Assembly (NCBI RefSeq): GCF_021223605.1
Contig: NZ_CP075175.1
Coordinates: 1,325,001 to 1,389,000, forward strand
Reading direction: 5' to 3'
DNA: 64,000 nucleotides
Source of the DNA: Paenibacillus sp. 481
GTDB lineage: Bacteria; Bacillota; Bacilli; Paenibacillales; Paenibacillaceae
The notes below the pieces were generated by a model. It was not told the DNA's origin and did not search any database. It saw only the letters and a list, made by a program, of their open reading frames with translations. Of the stretch, positions 54,334 through 61,552 are shown one piece after another (the stretch's first letter is position 1; each line of letters opens with the position of its first letter). A program made the translations under genes and the position numbers.

Positions 54334-55242
54334 TCAGCTTGAGCTTGGCTCGGACAAAAATGATTCCATCACCGCCAGCAATTGTCGTAAATCGTCTACG
54401 AGCGGGGAATGCCCGCAATTTTGCAAAATCACGTAATTCGCTCTGCCTTCAAAATCAGCTCTCGTATCGTTCATCATCTGTTCCGAGATGACAAGGTCGC
54501 GGTCACCACGCAAGAGAAGCACAGGTGCCGTAATACGCTGCACCGCTGCACTGCCCTTAGCCGCTTCGTTATGAACCTCGCTTATATTAAACGTGTTCAA
54601 CGCAGTGTACACATCCAGCAAATTGCGCTGCGTTAAGATGTCGTTAATGTATTTTTCGTAGCGGGCTGCTGCTGGCTTCTTATGCGTATAAATAACAGCG
54701 TTATAAATCTGCCGCATATAAGCACCATCAGCGCGAAGATTTGCTTCTGCGATCGCTTGATTGCGCTTGAGACTGGCAATCTGTTCAAACGTTGTTACCC
54801 GCTTCGTGACATCAGGCAGCCCATCGCTGCCATCCTCGTAGAACGGGTAGCCGCGCGTTGACACAGGTGCTAGCAAAATAAGCTTCTCCACTTGTTCAGG
54901 ATAGTCAGCTGCCAAATGCATGGCAACGCCTCCTCCCGTCGACCAACCAACTACCGCATAGCGCTGCATGTGGAGCGCATCTGTGAACTGCTTAACGTCC
55001 TCTGCAAATTCATGCAAGGAGCGAATCGGTTGATGATAAGTCGAGATGCCAAAACCACGCAAATCAACCGCGATCAGCTTATAGCGTGGGTCCAGTTGTT
55101 CAAACACCAAGTCCCAATGGCAGGAGGAATTCATATTGCCATGTATAAGAAGAACTAGCTCGTCGCCCCCATCCCGTTCACGGTATCCGAGCATTTCTCC
55201 ATTTGGCAGCTGCACCGATTTCAAATGTATTTTTGCCTGCAT
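54334..55242 (-). CDS. Alpha/beta hydrolase, PHB-depolymerase-like
   Basis: A 302-residue cytoplasmic alpha/beta hydrolase. The oxyanion segment is LIHGNMNSS, the nucleophile elbow GWSTGGG, the acid in LRGDRDL and the histidine in NCGHSPL, so the catalytic triad is complete. The elbow and length are like those of intracellular PHB depolymerases of Bacillus, but also of many esterases. GGAGG is 8 nt before ATG 55242. It is in one operon with the SDR and CoA-transferase. Confidence 0.85.
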   Translation of the reverse strand: MQAKIHLKSVQLPNGEMLGYRERDGGDELVLLIHGNMNSSCHWDLVFEQLDPRYKLIAVDLRGFGISTYHQPIRSLHEFAEDVKQFTDALHMQRYAVVGWSTGGGVAMHLAADYPEQVEKLILLAPVSTRGYPFYEDGSDGLPDVTKRVTTFEQIASLKRNQAIAEANLRADGAYMRQIYNAVIYTHKKPAAARYEKYINDILTQRNLLDVYTALNTFNISEVHNEAAKGSAAVQRITAPVLLLRGDRDLVISEQMMNDTRADFEGRANYVILQNCGHSPLVDDLRQLLAVMESFLSEPSSS

Positions 55243-55282
55243 GGTCAAGGCCTCCTTATTCGGGCGAGATATGCACCCTAAC

Positions 55283-56449
55283 TTATTGAATGGACGTACC
55301 CGTCCCCCATCTAAGCGTTAATGCCCCCCATGCATAGCCAATTCCGGCGGCAGCCAATACAACAACGCTGCCAGGGCCAATCAATCCAGCCTTAACACTT
55401 AGTTCCAAGTTCAACATGGCATCAAACTGGCCGATATGACCATATCGCTCCAAATAGACCGCTTTTTCTTGCGGCAGCTCCAATTCTTCAAGCACGGCCT
55501 GATGCGCGGATCGCTTCATATGAAGCAAACCGAGTACATCGATGTCACGAATCGCATAGCCGCTCTGTTCCGCAGACTGCCGAATGACATCAATAAACCG
55601 CTGGAGCGACACCTCGTCCAGCCGCCGCTTCATTTGCTCAGGATCAGGTACACGAAAGCGCGGGCCTCCATCCGCTAACAATTGCGGCGTCAACGGCTGC
55701 TTCGTACCGCCTGCACACACGATAACATCCTCTGCAAATGAACCGTCTGTCACTACGACAGCTTCAAGCACTTCGGGATAAGTATGATCCGCATGATCTG
55801 CATGGTCTGCACTACCCGCTCTACCCGCTCCTCGTCGCAGCACCATCGCCCCGCCACCTGCACCTAAATTAATCATAAAGCGCGTGTGTGGATCATTCAT
55901 ATCAATAAGGTCGCCATTTCGGTATCCACCTGCCAGCAGCACCGTCCGAATGTTCTTATCTCCACGCATCATACTTTTGGCAACCTTGACGGCCATAATC
56001 GTCGTGCAGCAACGGAGGGCAACGTCAAACCCCCATGCGTTCACTGCTCCGATATCTTGTTGCAGCTTTAATGCAGCCGTCCACACCGGATATTCTTTGT
56101 GCTCTTCTCCGATGTAGATGACGAGATCAATTTCTTCCGCTCGAATTCCAGCTTGAGCTATCGCTTTGCGTGCCGCTTTGACGCCCATCTCGCAGGGATG
56201 ATCATCGGGGCCAGGCACCGTTTTTTCAACAATACCAAGCTTCTCCCGCACAACTTGTACGGGAATACCCGTACCCTGTGCAATCTCCTCGCTCGTCATC
56301 CTGCCATCCGGTAAAAACACCCCAATGCCGAGCAGGTGGACAGTCTCATCTCGATCTTCATCTTCAACTTTATCTTGATCCCGCTCCAATACGCTCCCCG
56401 TAAGCGGCAGCTCCTCAGCCTTCTGCTTCTGCTTCTGCCCCTGCTCCAT
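55283..56449 (-). CDS. 3-oxoacyl-ACP synthase III-like (thiolase superfamily) enzyme
   Basis: A 388-residue KAS III-type protein with a charged N-terminal extension (about 40 residues). The catalytic cysteine lies in FDVALRCCTTIMA and the histidine in LLHMKRSA; the third active-site position is in RYGHIGQFDAM, where an Asn is not evident, so its chemistry may differ from FabH. A small ADHADHADH repeat sits in a surface loop. GGGGGAG precedes the ATG, and the gene overlaps the upstream small ORF by 35 nt. It may condense or cleave a short acyl-CoA. Confidence 0.85.
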   Translation of the reverse strand: MEQGQKQKQKAEELPLTGSVLERDQDKVEDEDRDETVHLLGIGVFLPDGRMTSEEIAQGTGIPVQVVREKLGIVEKTVPGPDDHPCEMGVKAARKAIAQAGIRAEEIDLVIYIGEEHKEYPVWTAALKLQQDIGAVNAWGFDVALRCCTTIMAVKVAKSMMRGDKNIRTVLLAGGYRNGDLIDMNDPHTRFMINLGAGGGAMVLRRGAGRAGSADHADHADHTYPEVLEAVVVTDGSFAEDVIVCAGGTKQPLTPQLLADGGPRFRVPDPEQMKRRLDEVSLQRFIDVIRQSAEQSGYAIRDIDVLGLLHMKRSAHQAVLEELELPQEKAVYLERYGHIGQFDAMLNLELSVKAGLIGPGSVVVLAAAGIGYAWGALTLRWGTGTSIQ

Positions 56450-56648
56450 AGCGGCTCCCCCTTCCTTCCGACAACTGTCCCCGCCCCATCATTTGTTCCA
56501 TATACCGAACGGCCTCCGTCAATGAACATACGATCGTTTCTTCTTCCCCTTGCACATACGTCACACGAATACGCCATTCATCCGACCCCACCAGTGGGTG
56601 GCAACGGAGCACGAATGAACACACAGCAGGCGCTAACTCCTTATTCAT
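56415..56648 (-). CDS. Small protein overlapping livM and the KAS III gene
   Basis: A 77-residue ORF beginning at ATG 56648 after GGTGAAGG, just past the livM stop codon, and ending inside the start of the KAS III-like gene. A beta-rich central part (EWRIRVTYVQGEEETIVCSL) and a helix (TEAVRYMEQMM) are followed by a low-complexity Gly/Ala/Glu tail. No family recognised. Position in the operon supports it as a real gene. Confidence 0.5.
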   Translation of the reverse strand: MNKELAPAVCSFVLRCHPLVGSDEWRIRVTYVQGEEETIVCSLTEAVRYMEQMMGRGQLSEGRGSRYGAGAEAEAEG

Positions 56649-56652
56649 GCCT

Positions 56653-57750
56653 TCACCCGTCACCCCGTGTCGCCTCCTTTGTGGATGTATCCAGCAGCAT
56701 CCCTTGTTGCTTTTTGGCGCGTCGTAGGTTCCACCAGTTACGCAACGTGCCTACAATACCCGCTGGGAATACTAAGACGACAACGATATACAATAATCCG
56801 AAAAAAATAATCCAGCGCTCAAATATCGGGTGAAATTTCGCTAACTCCGTTAGACCAAAATGCGCCCACTGGATGAAAGAAGCTCCCAAAATGGCACCAA
56901 ATAAGGTGCCGACACCACCAATAATCGTCATCAGCAGCGCATTTAACGTCATATCCATCGAAAATACGGTTGTGTTCACGAAGCGAAGCGCCACCACGTA
57001 CAACGAGCCACTAATGCTGGCCGCAGCACCTGCCACAATGCTAGCAATGACTTTGTAATGTACAATCTCATAGCCGAGCGACTCTGCACGCTGCTCATTT
57101 TCCCGAATCGCTTGCAGCACCTTTCCGACCGGAGATTTCGTAAATCTGCGCAATAATACATACACCAGCACCATGACAGCCAACGCTGTAAAATACAATA
57201 CCGCACGATCTTTTAACACCGCCGGAATCGGAAACGTGAACCCGTCATTCCCTCTTGTCACTGTGCGCCACTTCTCTGCCAACACGAGGAACAAGCCTGA
57301 AAAAGCAAGCGTAAGCATCGCATAAAAATGGCTTTTTAGCCGCAGCGACAGCATACCTACTACATAACTAAGCAGTGCTGCCAGCACGATGCCTACAACT
57401 ACGGACAGGACGAGCATCCCCATGCTGGCCCCAGCCATATCCATAAACACCCCTGTCGTATAAGCCCCGACCCCGAAAAACATACAATGTCCGAACGACA
57501 CGATACCTGTATAGCCGAGCAAAATATCGTAGCTCATCGCAAACACAGCCATAACAAAAATTTGCGTCATTAAAATGAGAAAGCTCCGTGAATCGTGTAC
57601 AAAGGGCAGCGCAATAAGGATGAGCATAAGTATGCCTAACGGGAGTGCCGACCCTGACCAGCGACTTTGCGCATGTAACGGCAATAAGCGTTTAGAGCCA
57701 GAGTGTGGTTGTAAATCTTGTAAACCCGCTTCACGATTACTAGATCCCAT
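56653..57750 (-). CDS. livM: Branched-chain amino acid-type ABC permease LivM
   Basis: A 365-residue permease with about nine to ten helices and a cytoplasmic N-terminus. The family motifs SFGHCMFFGVGAY, the EAA-like loop AIRENEQRAESLGYEIVHYK and TIIGGVGTLFGAILGA are present. GAGGGGGT precedes the ATG. With LivH it forms the channel of a HAAT-class importer, whose members carry amino acids, amides, urea or aromatic acids; the genes around it argue for a substrate other than an amino acid. Confidence 0.93.
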   Translation of the reverse strand: MGSSNREAGLQDLQPHSGSKRLLPLHAQSRWSGSALPLGILMLILIALPFVHDSRSFLILMTQIFVMAVFAMSYDILLGYTGIVSFGHCMFFGVGAYTTGVFMDMAGASMGMLVLSVVVGIVLAALLSYVVGMLSLRLKSHFYAMLTLAFSGLFLVLAEKWRTVTRGNDGFTFPIPAVLKDRAVLYFTALAVMVLVYVLLRRFTKSPVGKVLQAIRENEQRAESLGYEIVHYKVIASIVAGAAASISGSLYVVALRFVNTTVFSMDMTLNALLMTIIGGVGTLFGAILGASFIQWAHFGLTELAKFHPIFERWIIFFGLLYIVVVLVFPAGIVGTLRNWWNLRRAKKQQGMLLDTSTKEATRGDG

Positions 57751-57756
57751 GTCGAT

Positions 57757-58617
57757 TTACCCCCTCGCCCCGAATAGCCCCGACGGCTTGATTAACAATA
57801 CGAGAACCATAAGTAGCATATTAACCGCCAGCGACAAATCGGGCACATAGTAAGACATAAACGCCCCCGCCAAGCCGACAAGCACAGCCGCGAACAGCGA
57901 GCCTTGAACGCTGCCCATGCCCCCGATGACGACCACAATAAACGCCAAGATTGCAAACTGCATACCCATCTCTGCAAAAATAACACCCGAATACGGAGCC
58001 AATAATGCTCCACCAAAAGCAGCCAAACCTGCGCCCGCCATAAATACGACTGTAAATACGAAGCGAATATTAATGCCTAACGCCTGCACCATCTCCGGAT
58101 TCATGACCCCTGCCCGAACGATGAGTCCAAGCTTCGTCCGCTTAAGCACGAATAGTAAGCACGCGAATACGAACAAGCCAGCTACGATAATGAATAAGCG
58201 ATACTTAATAAAAATGATCCCACCCAGCTCCCAACTTCCGCTCAACAGCGGTGGAGTATCGGCTTTGAGCGGATTGGGGCCGAATACGACTTTTAAAGAC
58301 TCACTTAAGACGAGCATGACCCCTAAAGTGACTAAAATTTGCGAAATATGATTGTTGTATACGGGCCGAATAACGAGCCGCTCCATCACAAATCCGAGCA
58401 ATACCCCTGTTAATACCGCTCCAACGATTGCCACGATGAACGATCCTGTCGCAGCGTACAGCCACACTCCGCTGTAAGCCCCCCACGCGAACAGACCACC
58501 ATGTGCAAAGTTAAGCACGCTCATTAAGCCAAAAATAAGTGTTAAACCGGATGCGAGCAAAAAGATAAGCATGCCTGTCGCCAATCCGTTTACGAATAAA
58601 TTGACGATACTGTTCAA
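57757..58617 (-). CDS. livH: Branched-chain amino acid-type ABC permease LivH
   Basis: A 286-residue permease: GLTLIFGLMSVLNFAHGG near the N-terminus, the coupling loop VQALGINIRFVFTV and VVIGGMGSVQGSLFAA near the C-terminus are family signatures. About eight helices. A TTG at 58617 with GGGGGAG 5 nt upstream is preferred over the longer ORF. livM follows 6 nt downstream. Confidence 0.93.
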   Translation of the reverse strand: MNSIVNLFVNGLATGMLIFLLASGLTLIFGLMSVLNFAHGGLFAWGAYSGVWLYAATGSFIVAIVGAVLTGVLLGFVMERLVIRPVYNNHISQILVTLGVMLVLSESLKVVFGPNPLKADTPPLLSGSWELGGIIFIKYRLFIIVAGLFVFACLLFVLKRTKLGLIVRAGVMNPEMVQALGINIRFVFTVVFMAGAGLAAFGGALLAPYSGVIFAEMGMQFAILAFIVVVIGGMGSVQGSLFAAVLVGLAGAFMSYYVPDLSLAVNMLLMVLVLLIKPSGLFGARG

Positions 58618-58676
58618 CTGCACTCCCCCTCTCAACACTTCCGCCTCATTAGTTGTTCAACTTAAGCACTAAGCAA

Positions 58677-59384
58677 TTAAGCAATACCTAGATATTTACG
58701 CCGTGCCTCCTCATCGTCCCGCAGCTCCACCATCGAGCCGCCGCGCACGACACGCCCCTCATCCATCATGTAATAGCGCTCGCCAATTTGACTGGCCATC
58801 ATAAAGTTCTGCTCCACGAGCAGTACGGTCGTCTTTTCCTTCATCTGCATCAGCGCTTCCATCAGCTTCTCGACCATGATCGGAGCTAAGCCTTTACTTG
58901 GCTCGTCGATCAGTAGCAGCCGATTGTCGTTTACATAGGCCCTGACAATAGCCAACATCTGCTTCTGGCCACCACTTAGCAGACCACTTTTCCGGTTCCA
59001 CAGTTTAGATAAATCCGGAAATAATTCAAGCGCCCATTCCAGCCGCTCCTGTGAAGCCTCATCTTGGGAACGCATCGCAACACGTAGCGTCTCACTTACC
59101 GTTAAATCATAAAAAACCCCTTGATCCTCCGGTACGTAACCGATCCCTTTTCGCGCAACAAGATGAGTTGGTAGCGCTTCCAATCTTTCGCCACTTAACG
59201 TAATCGTGCCTGTTGTCACCGGAGACAGCCCCATAATCGAGCGCAGCGTTGTCGTCTTACCAGCACCGTTTCTGCCTAACAACACTGTAATATGGCCCGT
59301 TTGCACCTCAAAAGTGACGCCTTGTAAAATGTGATACTGACCGATATGTGTCTCAATGGCTTCCACTTGCAGCAGTGCCGACAT
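58677..59384 (-). CDS. livF: ABC transporter ATP-binding protein LivF
   Basis: A 235-residue ATPase: Walker A GRNGAGKTTT, signature LSGGQKQMLAIVRAY, Walker B LLLIDEPSKGLAP, and the LivF-typical VPEDQGVFYDLTV Q-loop region. Its start overlaps the end of livG by 32 nt. Pairs with LivG to power the importer. Confidence 0.94.
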   Translation of the reverse strand: MSALLQVEAIETHIGQYHILQGVTFEVQTGHITVLLGRNGAGKTTTLRSIMGLSPVTTGTITLSGERLEALPTHLVARKGIGYVPEDQGVFYDLTVSETLRVAMRSQDEASQERLEWALELFPDLSKLWNRKSGLLSGGQKQMLAIVRAYVNDNRLLLIDEPSKGLAPIMVEKLMEALMQMKEKTTVLLVEQNFMMASQIGERYYMMDEGRVVRGGSMVELRDDEEARRKYLGIA

Positions 59385-60168
59385 CGTACAGCCCTCCTAA
59401 ATAAGCCGCTTGCACGGTCTCATTTTTCATAATGTCATCAGGTTGCCCGTCCGCGATCAGTTGTCCATTGAACAAGACGGCGATCGTATCCGACAGATCG
59501 AGCACCATGTCCATTTTGTGCTCAATAAGCAAAATCGTTCGGTCGCCTTCCTGCTTAATCCGGCGAATCACTTCTAAGATGGCTGGCACTTCTTCCACCG
59601 AAATGCCGGCAGTCGGTTCGTCCAGCAGCAGTAAGTCGGACTGCAAGGCAAGCAGCATCGCCATCTCCAGCTTGCGCTTCTCCCCATGCGCTAAATGTGC
59701 CGCAGTCGTCAGTTCGCGCCCCTGCAACAGCACAAGCTCCAGCAGTTGCACCGCAACCTCCTCAAAGTGGCGATATTTACGCGCCGAAGAATACCAATTA
59801 AAACGCACGCCTGCTTGCGATTGGACAGCTAGTCGCACATTTTCGAGCACCGACAATTGGGGAAATACGTTCGTAATCTGAAACGATCTTCCCATCCCAA
59901 GTCGGGTCCGTTTAAAAGGTGGGAACGACGTCACATCCGTTCCCTTGAATCGAACCGTGCCTGCGCTCGGTTGAATTTGACCGCTTAGCAAGTTGAATAA
60001 CGTCGTCTTGCCGGCTCCATTTGGGCCGATAATCGATTTAAATTGTCGCTTCGCTACGTGCAAATTGACCTGATTGACGGCCGTATGTCCGCCAAACGCA
60101 ACCGTCAATTGACTCGTCTCCAAAATCGTCTCCCCTTTAGGTTCCGATCCATGCTTCATTGTGGTCAT
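59353..60168 (-). CDS. livG: ABC transporter ATP-binding protein LivG
   Basis: A 271-residue ATPase: Walker A GPNGAGKTT, the LivG-type GMGRSFQITNVFPQLSVLEN segment, signature AHGEKRKLEMAMLL and Walker B LLLLDEPTAG. GGAGG lies about 10 nt before the ATG, and the gene begins 14 nt after the livK stop codon. Overlaps livF. Confidence 0.94.
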   Translation of the reverse strand: MTTMKHGSEPKGETILETSQLTVAFGGHTAVNQVNLHVAKRQFKSIIGPNGAGKTTLFNLLSGQIQPSAGTVRFKGTDVTSFPPFKRTRLGMGRSFQITNVFPQLSVLENVRLAVQSQAGVRFNWYSSARKYRHFEEVAVQLLELVLLQGRELTTAAHLAHGEKRKLEMAMLLALQSDLLLLDEPTAGISVEEVPAILEVIRRIKQEGDRTILLIEHKMDMVLDLSDTIAVLFNGQLIADGQPDDIMKNETVQAAYLGGLYDVGTAASGSH

Positions 60169-60182
60169 CCGTGTTCAACCTC

Positions 60183-61463
60183 CTAACGCTGATTCCGCAC
60201 AGGCGGTGCCGTCTCCTCTGGTGTCAGCTCGCGTACGAATATCGGAACCGGATAGTCGAATTCCGGTCGACTTTCTAGCTTCACCGCGTACAACGTCTGC
60301 AACGCTTGATGGTCCTCTGGCCGGAACGTCATTTTTCCTTTTGGCGTGTCGAACGACATTCCCTCCATCGTCGTAATAAGCTGCTCTACATCGGTAGCGC
60401 CGTTCGTCTTTTTGATCGCTTCTACGATCGCGATCGCAGCTGACATGCCGCCTGGCGTAAACAGATCCGGCACTTCGCCGTTAAAACGTTTTTTGTGCTC
60501 AGCTACGAGCCAACTATTCACGTCATTCGCTGGCAGCGAATGATAGTAAACCGAGAAGCCTTCCATTCCATTCAGCTCTTTCATCGTTCGCAGCGCGGCA
60601 ATATCAGGTGCGCCGGTCGAAATTTTGATACCTTGGTCTCGCACCTTCATATCCTCCAACTGCTTCCAAGGTGTATTTGCACCTGCCCAGACGACGAATA
60701 AATAGTCCGGCTTCGCACTTACTATTTTTTGAATATGAGCCGTAAAATCGGTCGATGTCGCATCTGCATACTGTTCAGCCACAATGTCCGCGCCCAGCTT
60801 GACAGCCGCATCCTTAAAAGCAGCGACGCCGTCACGTCCAAAAGCACCATCTGGCGCAAACGTTGCAATTTTCACACCTTGCTTGGCAATGGCCGCCGCT
60901 CCGGCAACCGCATCCTGCGATGAATTGCGCGCCGTGCGGAATACGTATTTGTTCCACAGTTCACCCGTAATGCTGTCGGCTACTGCTGGCTCAACGATCA
61001 TAATTTTTTCATACTCTTCGGCCAAAGGCAGTACCGCTAACGTATCCCCCGAACTAGAAGCTCCAACCAAGAAATCAACTTTATCAGTTTCGAGTAGCTT
61101 GGTCGCCTTTTTCACCGCAACATCCGGCTTTGTCTCTGTATCTTCCACAATAAATTCGACCTTGCGGCCCGCGACCGTCTTCGTTCCGCCTGTAGCATAG
61201 TCAAGGCCTAGTTCGAATCCTTGCACGGTCTGCTTGCCATAACTCTCCAAAGCCCCCGTCAAAGAAGCGAGTACGCCAATGCGCAATGGGGCTGCCCCCG
61301 TTGATCCTGCCGTTCCATTTTGACCCGCTTCCGTCTTCGTTCCACCATTGTCTGCACCACTTGATCCGCCTGACCCACCCGTTCCGCATGCAGATACGAA
61401 CAATACCATTAGTCCGAGCAAGAGCAGCATGGCTCTGTTCCTCATTCGCCGTTGTTGTTCCAT
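60183..61463 (-). CDS. livK: ABC transporter substrate-binding lipoprotein (LivK-like)
   Basis: A 426-residue periplasmic-binding-type lipoprotein: lipobox VSAC (C26), a Gly/Ser/Thr-rich linker, then a Peripla_BP_6 domain (IGVLASLTGALESYGKQTVQ, VGASSSGDTLAVLPLAEEY, TFAPDGAFGRDG). This is the class that binds amides, urea or aromatic acids as often as amino acids. The GTG/ATG start follows AAGGGGG across a TTTTT spacer; that ribosome site is the 3' arm of a hairpin. First gene of the operon that ends with the CoA-transferase. Confidence 0.92.
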   Translation of the reverse strand: MEQQRRMRNRAMLLLLGLMVLFVSACGTGGSGGSSGADNGGTKTEAGQNGTAGSTGAAPLRIGVLASLTGALESYGKQTVQGFELGLDYATGGTKTVAGRKVEFIVEDTETKPDVAVKKATKLLETDKVDFLVGASSSGDTLAVLPLAEEYEKIMIVEPAVADSITGELWNKYVFRTARNSSQDAVAGAAAIAKQGVKIATFAPDGAFGRDGVAAFKDAAVKLGADIVAEQYADATSTDFTAHIQKIVSAKPDYLFVVWAGANTPWKQLEDMKVRDQGIKISTGAPDIAALRTMKELNGMEGFSVYYHSLPANDVNSWLVAEHKKRFNGEVPDLFTPGGMSAAIAIVEAIKKTNGATDVEQLITTMEGMSFDTPKGKMTFRPEDHQALQTLYAVKLESRPEFDYPVPIFVRELTPEETAPPVRNQR

Positions 61464-61466
61464 CAC

Positions 61467-61508
61467 AAAAACCCCCTTATGACTCCGTTCTAGCTCATCA
61501 TAAGGGGG
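61467..61508 (-). terminator. Hairpin that buries the livK ribosome binding site
   Basis: Perfect 11-bp stem (61498-61508 with 61472-61482, 15-nt loop) followed by TTTTT and the livK start. Its 3' arm holds AAGGGGG, the Shine-Dalgarno. It can act as the terminator of the upstream regulator gene, as an attenuator of the liv operon, or as a translational lock. Confidence 0.75.
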
Positions 61509-61552
61509 ATCGGTTACAAATCAGTTGCACAGAAACAAAGTACCTACAGTGC

